From Phytophthora sp. 'mugwort' (Eukaryota; Oomycota; Peronosporomycetes; Peronosporales; Peronosporaceae), in the NCBI GenBank assembly GCA_033558025.1, contig JAUCEF010000150.1, forward strand, positions 1 to 47,958: 47,958 nucleotides of DNA, read 5' to 3'. This document shows positions 17,551 through 27,817 of the stretch, piece by piece. Below the pieces are notes generated by a model. That model saw nothing but the letters and a program-made list of their open reading frames with translations, was not told the DNA's origin and made no database searches. Position 1 is the stretch's first letter, and every line of letters starts with the position of its first letter. Made by a program: the position numbers and the translations under genes.

Positions 17551-19148
17551 GTATAAATAATAATAAAAGCATTAAGTGGATGCCTTGGCATTAATTTGAT
17601 TTTTAGGACGTAAAAAATGCGAAAAGTTTTATTAAATAATATTTTATTTTGAAATAAAAATTTCCTAAAGAAAACTTTTTTTTTGTGAAAATTTTAAAAA
17701 CAGTGAATTGAAATATCTAAGTAACTGTTAAAAAAATCAAACGAGATTCCGTTAGTAATGACGAGTGAAAATGGAAATTAGGTTTATAAAAATAAAAAAA
17801 TATTTGAAAAATTTTGAAAAATTTACTTAAAAAGGTGAAAGTCCTGTAGAATAATAATTGTTTTTATAATAGTAAAAAGGGTTATGTGTAAGCCTTTTTG
17901 AATATTGGGGAACCACCCTCAAAACCTTTTAAAAATTAATGATCGATAGTGGACAAGTACTGTAAAGGAAAGGTGAAAAAGAACTTTTGAGTTTGAAATA
18001 ATTCTGAAACTTAATGTTAACAATCAATTGAAACTTTTTTAAAAAGTAACAGTGTACCTTTTGCATAATGGGCCAGCAAGTTTATTTTTATAGCAAGCTT
18101 AATTTAATAAAGTAGGCGTAGATAAATCAAGTTTTAAAAAGCTTTTTAGTTATATAAATAAGACCCGAAACTGAGTGATCTAACCATGAACAGATTGAAA
18201 AATAGGTAAAACTATTTGAAGGATCGAACTCACATATGTGGCAAAATATGGAGATGATTTGTGGTTAGGAGTGAAAGGCTAATCAAACTCAGAGATAGCT
18301 GGTTTTCCGCGAAATCTATTGAAGTAGAGCATTTAAAATCTTTTTTTGGGGTAGAGCACTCATTGAGCTAGGGGGTGTAAAAACTTACTGAATTCTTGGA
18401 AACTCCGAATACAAAAAAAAGTAATTTAAATAGACAGACATTAGGCGCTAAGGTCTTTTGTCAAAAGGGAAACAGCCCAGATTGATCGCTAAGGTCTCTA
18501 AATAATATTCTAAGTGAAAAAGGAAGTGAAAAAATGATTACAACCCATAGGTAGGCTTGGAAGCAGCCATCCTTTAAAGAAAGCGTAATAGCTCATTGGT
18601 CTAGTTTTTTTGCGCCTAAAATGTATCGAGACTTAAGAAATTTACCGAAGCGGCAAGTTTTATTTTTAATAAAACGGTAGCGGAACATTCTGTATGTTAA
18701 TAAAGATATATTGTGAAATATGTTGAAGATATCAGAAAAGAAAATGCTGGCATTAGTAACAAAAAATAACGAATATAAATCGTTATCACCGTAAATCCAA
18801 GGGTTTCTATGTTAAGATGTATTACATAGAGTGAAACGGCCCCTAAGAAAGATTTGACGAAAGCAGATTTTGATGGGATAATTTTTAAATTAAATTTTTT
18901 TAAAAAAGTGACAAAAATTTTTAATTTTTCAGGAAATAGCTTTTTTAATTAAAAACCGTACCCTAAACCGACACAGGTGGATAGGTCGAGTAGACTAAGG
19001 TGAATGAGAGAACTATATTGAAGGAACTCGGCAAAATGACTTTGTAACTTCGGGATAAAAAGTACCTAATTATTTTTAATAATTAGGTGTCACAAAATAG
19101 GGGGTTGCGACTGTTTAATAAAAACTTAGGACTCTGCTAAATGGTAAC

Positions 19149-19186
<38 letters not shown>

Positions 19187-19244
19187 ATTAAAAGGAAATG
19201 TTTGCGCATTAAATGGAAGTCCCAGTAAACGGCGGCCGTAACTC

Positions 19245-19301
<57 letters not shown>

Positions 19302-19737
19302 TGTAACGACATCCCCGCTGTCTCCAATATAGACTCAGTGAATTTGAATTATCCGTGAAGATGCGGATTTTCTATAGTTAGACGGAAAGACCCCGTGAAC
19401 CTTTACTACATCTTTATATTGTTATTTTATCTAATATGTGTAGTATAAGTGGTAATCTTTTAAACCTTTACGCTAGTAAATTGTATAGATATTCTTGAAA
19501 TACCACTCTTATTAAAATAAATAACTAATATTTTTTAAATAGACATTGTATGGTTGGTAGTTTGACTGGGGCGGTCACCTCCTAAAGAGTAACGGAGGTG
19601 TACAAAGGTAAGCTCAAATTGGATAATATTATCAATTGTAGAGCATAATGGTAAAAGCTTGCTTGACTGTAAGATAGACATATCAAACAGGGACGAAAGT
19701 CGGTCATAGTGATCCGATAATTCTTTGTGGAAAGATT

Positions 19738-19780
<43 letters not shown>

Positions 19781-19858
19781 GACTCCTAAGAGCTCCTATC
19801 GACGGAGTCGTTTGGCACCTCGATGTCGACTCATCACATCCTGGAGCTGAAGAAGGTT

Positions 19859-19898
<40 letters not shown>

Positions 19899-20190
19899 TT
19901 GGGTTTAGAACGTCGTGAGACAGTTTGGTTCCTATCTTCTATAGATATTTTGAAAAATGCAAGAATCTAACTCTAGTACGAGAGGACCGAGAAGGGTAAA
20001 TCTCTGGTGTATCGGTTGTTGAGAGGCATAGCCGAGTAGCTAAATTTATTTTGGATAATTACTGAAAGCATCTAAGTAAGAAACCATTCTTAAAAATTTT
20101 TCATATAAAAACTGTAAAAGATGATTACATTAATAGGTTTTAAGTATAAGTATTGTAAAATATTTAGCTTAAAAATACTAAAAGTTTTAA
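17551..20190 (+). rRNA. rnl: Large subunit ribosomal RNA
   Basis: About 2.64 kb, bacterial-like and uninterrupted. Landmarks: GTGGATGCCTTGGCA at the 5' end (17576), GCGAAATTCCTTGTCGGGTAAGTTCC in domain IV (19261), ACTCCGGGGATAACAGGCTGAT in the peptidyl-transferase region (19759), and the sarcin-ricin loop AGTACGAGAGGACC (19976). No intron is inserted at these usual sites. Ends are approximate, set by the upstream hairpin and by trnN downstream. Confidence 0.97.
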
Positions 20191-20208
20191 AAATTAAAAT
20201 ATAATTAT

Positions 20209-20280
20209 TTCTTTGTAGCTCAACGGTAGAGCAAATGGCTGTTAACCATTAGGTTGTAGGTTCAAATCCTATCAAAGAAG
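20209..20280 (+). tRNA. trnN: tRNA-Asn (GUU)
   Basis: Acceptor TTCTTTG/CAAAGAA, anticodon GTT in CTGTTAA, T arm TGTAGGTTCAAATCCTAT. First of five tRNAs in a row after rnl. Confidence 0.94.
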
Positions 20281-20292
20281 TTTTATATTTTA

Positions 20293-20381
20293 GGTCGAAT
20301 AGCCAAGTCAGGTTTAAGGCAGTAGTTTGCTAAACTATCAGTTAATTTATTAACTCGTGGGTTCAAATCCCACTTCGACTT
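20293..20381 (+). tRNA. trnS: tRNA-Ser (GCU)
   Basis: Type II cloverleaf with a long variable arm (GTTAATTTATTAAC hairpin); acceptor GGTCGAA/TTCGACT, anticodon GCT in TTGCTAA, T arm GTGGGTTCAAATCCCAC. Reads AGY. Confidence 0.94.
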
Positions 20382-20405
20382 ATTTTATTAATAAAGTATT
20401 AATAA

Positions 20406-20477
20406 GATGATGTAGTTTAATGGTAGAGCGTGGGAATCATAATCCTAATGTTGTAGGTTCAAATCCTACCATCATTA
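20406..20477 (+). tRNA. trnM: tRNA-Met (CAU, elongator)
   Basis: Acceptor GATGATG/CATCATT, anticodon stem TGGGA/TCCTA with loop ATCATAA, T arm GTAGGTTCAAATCCTAC. Assigned elongator because the other two CAU tRNAs fit trnI and initiator better. Confidence 0.8.
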
Positions 20478-20489
20478 ATTATCTTTAAA

Positions 20490-20564
20490 CGGAAGGTAGC
20501 ATAGTCTGGCTAATGCGTCTGTTTTGGGAACAGAAGATCAAAGGTTCAAATCCTTTTCTTCCGA
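20490..20564 (+). tRNA. trnP: tRNA-Pro (UGG)
   Basis: Acceptor CGGAAGG/TCTTCCG, anticodon TGG in TTTGGGA, T arm AAAGGTTCAAATCCTTT. Confidence 0.94.
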
Positions 20565-20582
20565 AAAAGGAAGAAAATATAA

Positions 20583-20654
20583 GATGAGATAGAGTAATAG
20601 GTAACTTATCAGGCTCATAATCTGAAGATGTAGGTTCAAATCCTACTCTCATCA
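20583..20654 (+). tRNA. trnfM: tRNA-fMet (CAU, initiator)
   Basis: Acceptor GATGAGA/TCTCATC, anticodon arm TCAGGCTCATAATCTGA, closely resembling the bacterial initiator arm (TCGGGCTCATAACCCGA), T arm GTAGGTTCAAATCCTAC. Followed after 22 bases by rpl14. Confidence 0.85.
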
Positions 20655-20676
20655 TTTTAAAATTAATATATAATTT

Positions 20677-21048
20677 ATGATTCAAATTCAAACTAAATTA
20701 AAAGTAAATGATAATAGTGGTATTAAAATAGGACAATGTATAAAAATTTATAAAAAAAAAATTGGAAAAATTGGGGATACAATTTTAATTTCTGCTAAAA
20801 AATTACGTTTAAATCAAAAAAAAAAAATTAAAATAATTAAAGGAGATTTATTTAAAGCTTTAATTATACATACAACATATCAAAAAAAAAGTACAATAGG
20901 TAATATAATAAAATTTGATAAAAATTGTATAATTATTTTAAATAATCAAAATAAACCCCTAGGAACACGTATATTTGGTCCGATTACTTCTGAATTTCGG
21001 AAGAAAAAAAATTTCAAAATATTAGCATTAGCTTCAAATATTTTATAA
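20677..21048 (+). CDS. rpl14: Ribosomal protein L14
   Basis: 123 residues, full family length. MIQIQTKLKVNDNSGIKIGQCIKIY at the start and GTRIFGPITSEFRKKKNFKILALASNIL at the end are diagnostic. Six bases separate it from rpl5. Confidence 0.97.
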   Translation: MIQIQTKLKVNDNSGIKIGQCIKIYKKKIGKIGDTILISAKKLRLNQKKKIKIIKGDLFKALIIHTTYQKKSTIGNIIKFDKNCIIILNNQNKPLGTRIFGPITSEFRKKKNFKILALASNIL

Positions 21049-21054
21049 AAATAT

Positions 21055-21582
21055 ATGAAAAAAAATTTACAAATCCATTATCAAAATATTACTATATACG
21101 ATCTTTTAACAAAATTAAATTTTAAAAATATATTTGAAATACCTAAAATAAGTAAAATATGTTTAAATATTGGTTTTAAAAACGCTAATATTGAAAAAAA
21201 AAAATTAATTAATATAATTTTACTTTTAAAATTAATAACAAATCAAAAACCTATAATAACAAAATCAAAAAAAAATAATATTTTTTTAAAAATCAAAAAA
21301 AATTCAATTATAGGTTGTAAAATAACTTTAAGAAAAAAAAATATTTTTAATTTTTTAGAAAAAATTTTGATTTTTCTTTTTCAAAATTTAACTAAAATAA
21401 ATTTTAATTTTAAAAATCAAAATATTTTAAATTTTCAAATTCGAAATATTTTAGATTTTTTTGAATTAAAAACTGAATTTTTAAAATTCAAAGATATACC
21501 TCCAATAGATGTTTCTATTCATACAAATGCAAAAAATCATTATGAATTATTTTTATTATTAAATTCACTATTTTTATTATAA
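21055..21582 (+). CDS. rpl5: Ribosomal protein L5
   Basis: 175 residues. IPKISKICLNIGFKNANIEKKKL, TNQKPIITKSKKNN, IGCKITLRKKNIFNFLEKIL and the C-terminal PIDVSIHTNAKNHYELFLLL follow the L5 pattern. Rpl14-rpl5 keep the bacterial order, here detached from the rest of the ribosomal cluster by rnl and tRNAs. Confidence 0.95.
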   Translation: MKKNLQIHYQNITIYDLLTKLNFKNIFEIPKISKICLNIGFKNANIEKKKLINIILLLKLITNQKPIITKSKKNNIFLKIKKNSIIGCKITLRKKNIFNFLEKILIFLFQNLTKINFNFKNQNILNFQIRNILDFFELKTEFLKFKDIPPIDVSIHTNAKNHYELFLLLNSLFLL

Positions 21583-21595
21583 AAATAATTTATTA

Positions 21596-21667
21596 GCAAA
21601 AATAGCTCAATGGTAGAGTATAACCTTGCCAAGGTTAATGTTGAGGGTTCAAATCCCTTTTTTTGCT
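21596..21667 (+). tRNA. trnG: tRNA-Gly (GCC)
   Basis: Acceptor GCAAAAA/TTTTTGC, anticodon GCC in TTGCCAA, T arm GAGGGTTCAAATCCCTT. Confidence 0.94.
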
Positions 21668-21673
21668 TAATTC

Positions 21674-21750
21674 AAATAAATGTACCCAAAGGCAGTATTT
21701 GGTATTTCCATTTTTTAATTAGGGAATAATATTAGTATTGACATTTATTT
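21674..21750 (+). ncRNA. Candidate structured element of unknown kind
   Basis: A perfect 10-bp terminal stem, AAATAAATGT (21674-21683) with ACATTTATTT (21741-21750), encloses two hairpins: CCAAA/TTTGG with a seven-base loop and TATTTCC/GGGAATA with a twelve-base loop. At 77 nt it is tRNA-sized but has no T-arm or anticodon arm of a tRNA. It sits seven bases after trnG and is richer in G+C than neighbouring spacers. It may be a small structured RNA, a tRNA relic, or a leader of the next ORF. Confidence 0.35.
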
Positions 21751-21767
21751 ACTTCTTTATAAAAATT

Positions 21768-22298
21768 ATGATTTTTTTTAACATTATTAAAAGGATATTT
21801 TTTGCTTATAATCTATATAAAATTATACAAGATATATTAAAAATACATCCTAAATTTTTTCAAAATATTTTTAAATTTATTTTAATTCTTTTACCTCTTG
21901 AAATAACTTTATTAGAAGATTTTATAGATTTAGAGACTGAGGCTGAGGAAGCTGCTTTAAAAAAAGAAGAAAAACCTAAAAGTATTTTAAAAAGAATTGA
22001 CGATAATATGCCAACTATTTTCGTTTTTTTTTTTTTATCTTTTTTGTTTTATTTATTTCTAGATGCTTTTTTTTTTGATAGCGACAATTTCCCAAGCGAT
22101 TTTCCTAGTAATTTTTCAACTGATTTAAATTTTGATTCAGATAGTGACTCTTTACCAAAACCACCAAAAAGAAAAATTACAAGATCTGGAAATCCTCTGA
22201 ATCTATATAGATATTTTCATTATTTAGATGTTGAAACAGGTGAACGTATAGATGATATCGATCGATTAGATCCTGATACTTATGAAATAGTGGATTAA
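21768..22298 (+). CDS. Unknown membrane ORF with acidic segments
   Basis: I do not recognise this 176-residue frame. ATG at 21768 is chosen; a TTG 30 bases earlier would overlap the upstream stem. There are two hydrophobic stretches, about residues 1-50 (broken by polar residues, ending FKFILILLPLEITLL) and about 92-112 (IFVFFFLSFLFYLFLDAFFF). Between them is an acidic-then-basic linker, and a Ser/Asp/Pro-rich region and a charged tail (DVETGERIDDIDRLDPDTYEIVD) follow. Asp, Ser and Pro content is much higher than in neighbouring genes. It may be lineage-specific or of plasmid origin; no function is assigned. Confidence 0.6.
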   Translation: MIFFNIIKRIFFAYNLYKIIQDILKIHPKFFQNIFKFILILLPLEITLLEDFIDLETEAEEAALKKEEKPKSILKRIDDNMPTIFVFFFLSFLFYLFLDAFFFDSDNFPSDFPSNFSTDLNFDSDSDSLPKPPKRKITRSGNPLNLYRYFHYLDVETGERIDDIDRLDPDTYEIVD

Positions 22299-22359
22299 TT
22301 TATTCCACTTTTTCTTTTTTAAAACAATAATAAACATTTTTTAAACAATAAAAATATAC

Positions 22360-22431
22360 GTGATTATAGATTAATTGGTAAATCCTTTATCTTCCAAGTA
22401 AATATTATGGGTTCAAATCCCATTAATCACA
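22360..22431 (+). tRNA. trnG: tRNA-Gly (UCC)
   Basis: Acceptor GTGATTA/TAATCAC, anticodon TCC in CTTCCAA, T arm ATGGGTTCAAATCCCAT. Confidence 0.93.
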
Positions 22432-22448
22432 TATTTAAAATATCTTTA

Positions 22449-22532
22449 GGAGAAATGGCTGAGTGGTTAAAAGCGGCAGACTGTAAATTTGTTGAAATAT
22501 TTTCTACGTAGGTTCAAATCCTACTTTCTCCA
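22449..22532 (+). tRNA. trnY: tRNA-Tyr (GUA)
   Basis: Type II molecule; acceptor GGAGAAA/TTTCTCC, anticodon GTA in CTGTAAA, long variable arm, T arm GTAGGTTCAAATCCTAC. Confidence 0.94.
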
Positions 22533-22896
22533 ATAAAGATCTAAAAAAAAAAAAGGATAAACAAATTAAAAAAAGGATAAAAAGATAAAATATCTTTAAA
22601 TAGTTAAGTTAAAAAGATATTTATCTTTTCAACAAAAAATTCAAAAACATATTTAGGGGGGGATCCTTTTCAAAAAATAATATTTTTTTTTCGTGATACA
22701 AAGAAATTTTTATTAATAACTAATTGAATTTTTAAAAATTAAAAAATTTTAATCCTTTAAGACAATATAAGACAATATAAGACAATATAAGACAATATAA
22801 GACAATATAAGACAAAAATTAATATAAGAATGTTATAATATTAAATTTTTAAATATTTGTTATTTTAAAAATTAATATTAAATAATTAATATAAAA
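22533..22896. other. Intergenic spacer before rns
   Basis: No gene seen. It holds purine-rich A/G tracts (AAAAAAGGATAAA repeated at 22541-22581), an imperfect hairpin around AAAGATATTTATCTTT (22605-22630), a run of seven G followed by ATCC (22656-22666), and a 10-bp tandem repeat (listed separately). It could hold the leader of rns; nothing decides this. Confidence 0.6.
22761..22815 (+). repeat. 10-bp tandem repeat, 5.5 copies
   Basis: Five perfect copies of GACAATATAA followed by GACAA, about 85 bases before the conserved 5' end of rns. Likely a slippage microsatellite. Confidence 0.97.
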
Positions 22897-23755
22897 CTTA
22901 AATAGAGTTTGATCCTGGCTCAGAATAAATGCTATCGGTATGCTTAACACATGCAAGTTGAATGTTTTTAAAACATAGCGAACGGGTGAGTAACACGTGA
23001 ATTATCTACCTTTTAATTCAGAATAATTATTTTTATAAAAATACTGAATAAATTAATTAAAGTTTTTAACGTTAAAAGATGAGTTTGCGCAAGATTATGG
23101 TAGTTGGTAGTTTAATAGACAACCAAGCCTATTATCTTTAGCTGGTTTGAAAGAATGATCAGCCACATTGGGACTGAGACACGGCCCAAACTTTTTTAAA
23201 GGCAGCAGTGGGGAATTTTGGACAATGAGCGGAAGCTTGATCCAGCAATACCGAGTGGGTGATGACGGCTAATTAGGTTGTAAAGCTCTTTCATTAAGGA
23301 GGAAAATGACAGTACTTAAAAAAGAAGTTCCGGCTAATACCCGTGCCAGCAGCCGCGGTAATACGGGAGGAGCGAGCATTATTCGGGATGATTAGGCGTA
23401 AAGGGTTTGTAGGTAGTTTTTTAAGTTGAAAGAAACAAATTAAAGCTCAACTTTATACATTTTTTCAAAACTGATAAACTGGAGTATAAATAGAGGATAA
23501 TGGAATTTCTATTGGAGTGATAAAATACGTTGATAATAGAAGGAAGACCTATGGCGAAGGCAATTATCTGGGTATATACTGACACTGAGAAACGAAAGCT
23601 TGGGTAGCGAACGGGATTAGAGACCCCGGTAGTCCATGCTGTAAACGATGAGTGCTAATATTTAGAATTTTTAGATATAACAGCTAACGCGTTAAGCACT
23701 CCGCCTGAAAAGTATAATCGCAAGATTGAAATTCAAAGGAATTGACGGGAGTCTA

Positions 23756-23787
<32 letters not shown>

Positions 23788-24398
23788 AATACGCGCAGAA
23801 CCTTACCAACTCTTGCTAATTTTTATTTAAAATTTTTATATAAAAAACAGGTGTTGCATGGCTGTCGTCAGCTCGTGTTGTGAAATGTTTGGTTAAATCC
23901 TTTAACGAGCGCAACCCCTATGATTAGTTACTAATTTATTATAAATAGATAAAAGTACTCTAATGAAAAAATTAATGATAGGTTAATGGAAGGTGGGGAT
24001 GACGTCAAGTCTTCATGGCCCTTATGAGTTGGGCTACACACGTGCTACAATGATAATTACAATGAGAAGCAATAATGATATAAGTTGGAGCAAATCTTCA
24101 AAAATTATCTTAGTTCGAATTAAGGGCTGAAACTCGCCCTTATGAAGTTGGAATCGCTAGTAATCGCAGAACAGCATGCTGCGGTGAATATGTTACTGGA
24201 CTTTGTACACACCGCCCGTCACATCAGGGAAGTTGATTGTTTTTAAAATAATTTTTAATTCTTTTATAAAATTTAATAATTATTTAAATAAAATAATTTA
24301 AAATTTTTATAAAATAAATTATAATTCCTAAAAAGTGGTTAGTAACTTTGATGAAGTCGTAACAAGGTAGTCGTAGGGGAACCTGTGTCTGGAAGAGA
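22897..24398 (+). rRNA. rns: Small subunit ribosomal RNA
   Basis: About 1.5 kb, bacterial-like. Landmarks: AGAGTTTGATCCTGGCTCAG (22904), GTGCCAGCAGCCGCGGTAATAC (23344), the AATTGACGGGAGTCTACACAAGCGGTGGAGCATGTGG region (23740), CACACCGCCCGTCAC (24208) and GTCGTAACAAGGTA near the end. A long AT-only insertion lies in the penultimate helix (about 24240-24330). The 3' end reads GGGGAACCTGTGTCTGG and has no CCTCC, so no Shine-Dalgarno pairing is expected. Ends approximate. Confidence 0.97.
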
Positions 24399-24433
24399 TC
24401 TTTAAGCATTCTTAAATTAAAATTAAAAGTCTT

Positions 24434-24505
24434 AGGAAAATAGTTTAATTGGTAAAATCATAGTCTCCAAAATTATTGTTATGGGTTCAAGTCCCATTTT
24501 TCCTG
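24434..24505 (+). tRNA. trnW: tRNA-Trp (CCA)
   Basis: Acceptor AGGAAAA/TTTTCCT, anticodon CCA in CTCCAAA, T arm ATGGGTTCAAGTCCCAT. A CCA anticodon reads only UGG, which agrees with UGA not being used for Trp in conserved genes. Confidence 0.93.
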
Positions 24506-24646
24506 TTTATTATAAAATATTATAAATCAAAAAAATTTTATAATATCTGAAATTAATTAAATTCAAGTTATAAAAATAAAATTTTATTTAAAATACTTTT
24601 TAATCAAAGGGAATTTAAATTTAGATTTATAATATTTTATAATAAA
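24506..24646. terminator. 22-bp perfect inverted repeat just after trnW
   Basis: Arms 24506-24527 and 24625-24646 are exact reverse complements, 97 bases apart, starting directly at the end of trnW. The transcript would form a long stem with an AT-rich loop. It may end or help process the rns-trnW transcript, or enclose a small RNA; the role is inferred. Confidence 0.55.
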
Positions 24647-25097
24647 TATAGTTTTATATGTTTAAAATAAAAATATTATTATAAATATTCAATTTTAAAA
24701 TTACTCCATTATTCCTAAAAAAATATTCATAAACAGATTAATTAATGTTTATATTAAGAAAACATTCTCAATATTAAATAATTTTAATTTATTAGTTAAT
24801 ATTATTGATTAATCGTTAAATGAATACTCTTTAAATAATTATTATTTCATTTTTATTATATTCTACATTAATATTTATTATTGTATATAAAAACATTTTA
24901 AAAATAATATGATTATTTAATATAAATTATTTTAATTTTTAAAAAATTTTATATTCTTTAAGAAAAAAAAAAAATAATTCAATTATTTTTACAATATAAA
25001 TAATAAAATTTATATTTTTTCTTGAATATTAATATTCAAAAACTCTTAATTTTGTATATATTAAAAATTAAATAAAATAATAAATTTCAAGTATATT
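24647..25097. other. Intergenic spacer before cox2
   Basis: Strongly AT-rich, no open frame of note and no RNA gene recognised. It carries the recurrent motif at 24951-24966 and a palindrome TTGAATATTAATATTCAA (25023-25040) about 60 bases before the cox2 start. Confidence 0.7.
24951..24966 (+). promoter_or_regulatory. Recurrent motif upstream of cox2
   Basis: ATATTCTTTAAGAAAA, 132 bases before the cox2 ATG. Same core as upstream of atp9 and nad5; strongly similar to the site before the 137-residue ORF. Function inferred. Confidence 0.35.
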
Positions 25098-25874
25098 ATG
25101 ACAATAATAAATTATATAAATAATCAATTCACTTTTTTAGATATGGCTGAACCTTGGCAATTAGGTTTTCAAGATCCAGCAACACCTGTTATGGAAGGTA
25201 TTATTAATTTTCATCATGATTTAATGTTTTTTTTAATTATGATTACTGTATTTGTTTGTTGGATGTTATTTAGAGTTATTACTCTTTTTGATGAAAAAAA
25301 AAATAAAATTCCAGCAACAATTGTACATGGTGCTACTATTGAAATTATTTGGACTTCTATTCCAGCCTTAATTTTATTAACGGTAGCTATTCCATCTTTT
25401 GCTTTATTATATTCAATGGATGAAGTAATTGATCCTATTATTACTTTAAAAGTAATTGGTAGTCAATGGTATTGGAGTTATGAATATTCAGATAATTTAG
25501 AATTTTCTGATGAACCTTTAATTTTTGATAGTTATATGATTCAAGAAGATGATTTAGCAATAGGTCAATTTAGAATTTTAGAAGTTGATAATCGTGTGGT
25601 TGTTCCAACTAATAGTCATATTCGAGTATTAATTACTGCTTCAGATGTTTTACATTCATGGGCAATACCTTCATTAGGTATAAAATTAGATGCTTGTCCT
25701 GGTCGTTTAAATCAAACATCAATGTTTATTAAACGTGAAGGTGTTTTTTATGGACAATGTAGTGAAATTTGTGGAGTAAATCATGGATTTATGCCTATTG
25801 TTGTAGAAGCTGTTTCATTAGAAGATTATTTAATTTGGTTAAAAAATAAAATCAATTTTGATTTTAATATATAA
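25098..25874 (+). CDS. cox2: Cytochrome c oxidase subunit 2
   Basis: Complex IV subunit that takes electrons from cytochrome c through the binuclear CuA centre. 258 residues, intact: N-terminal [18 protein letters not shown], two transmembrane hairpin helices (about 40-65 and 80-105), the aromatic [11 protein letters not shown] patch, and the CuA ligand blocks [20 protein letters not shown] and [19 protein letters not shown]. Short 16-residue leader before MAEPW. The first gene downstream of rns on this strand. Confidence 0.98.
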   Translation: MTIINYINNQFTFLDMAEPWQLGFQDPATPVMEGIINFHHDLMFFLIMITVFVCWMLFRVITLFDEKKNKIPATIVHGATIEIIWTSIPALILLTVAIPSFALLYSMDEVIDPIITLKVIGSQWYWSYEYSDNLEFSDEPLIFDSYMIQEDDLAIGQFRILEVDNRVVVPTNSHIRVLITASDVLHSWAIPSLGIKLDACPGRLNQTSMFIKREGVFYGQCSEICGVNHGFMPIVVEAVSLEDYLIWLKNKINFDFNI

Positions 25875-25887
25875 TTAAAAAATTTTT

Positions 25888-25986
25888 ATGGTATTTAAAA
25901 TCATTGGTATAATTTTTTTAATATTATTACTATTTACTGATATTAAAAAATTAATTAATAAAATCAAACAATTTTTCAATAAATAA
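25888..25986 (+). CDS. Candidate TatA-like mini-protein (32 residues)
   Basis: A frame from ATG to TAA lying 13 bases after cox2. Translation: one hydrophobic helix (about residues 3-16, with [12 protein letters not shown]), a short hinge TDIKKL, then a basic amphipathic helix INKIKQFFNK. That is the layout of TatA/TatE: helix, FG-x-x-K-L-P hinge, amphipathic helix (E. coli has LLFGTKKLGSIG at this place). The hinge glycine and the proline are not kept. Since tatC is encoded here, a mitochondrial tatA is plausible. The frame is short, so chance remains possible. Confidence 0.5.
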   Translation: MVFKIIGIIFLILLLFTDIKKLINKIKQFFNK

Positions 25987-26096
25987 AAATAATTTATTTT
26001 TTTGATAATAAAAAATTAAAAAAACCAACGCTTTTTTTGATTTAAAAATAAAATATATAATTTTGCATTTAAAATAAAATTTAAAAATATAAATAA

Positions 26097-27575
<1,479 letters not shown>

Positions 27576-27576
27576 A

Positions 27577-27639
27577 AAAAATTTTTATAATTATTAATAA
27601 TTAAATTAATCTTTATTAATAATTATATTAAAAATTTTT
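27577..27639. terminator. Long hairpin right after cox1
   Basis: A perfect 15-bp stem (27586-27600 with 27613-27627), extended outward by nine more pairs across a two-base bulge, begins directly after the cox1 stop. A smaller GC-clamped hairpin ACCG-TTTTA-CGGT follows at 27652-27664. Likely 3'-end or processing signals; inferred. Confidence 0.5.
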
Positions 27640-27689
27640 AATTTAATTAATACCGTTTTACGGTGTTTTATAAAAATTTAAAATTTTTA

Positions 27690-27706
27690 TATTATTTAAG
27701 AGAAAA
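27690..27706 (+). promoter_or_regulatory. Recurrent motif upstream of the 137-residue ORF
   Basis: TATTATTTAAGAGAAAA, 112 bases before the ORF start, closely resembling the site before cox2 (TATTCTTTAAGAAAAAA). Function inferred. Confidence 0.3.
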
Positions 27707-27817
27707 AAATATTAGTAAAATTTAAATAAAAAAAAATATTAAATCTCAAAAATTAAATCAAATAAAAATTTAATTAATAACAAATTAATTATTAATAAAA
27801 TAATTTAAATTATAATT

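Noticed and set aside
20485..20691. A 68-residue minus-strand ORF (RVGFEPTSSDYEPDKLP)
   Set aside because: It is the antisense of trnP and trnfM; GFEPTSS-type peptides are a usual artefact of tRNA T-arm translation.
21596..21750. 5S rRNA gene
   Set aside because: Only a faint loop-E resemblance; the 77-nt element lacks the conserved domain with GAAC and AGAAG and is too short. Kept as an unclassified structured element.
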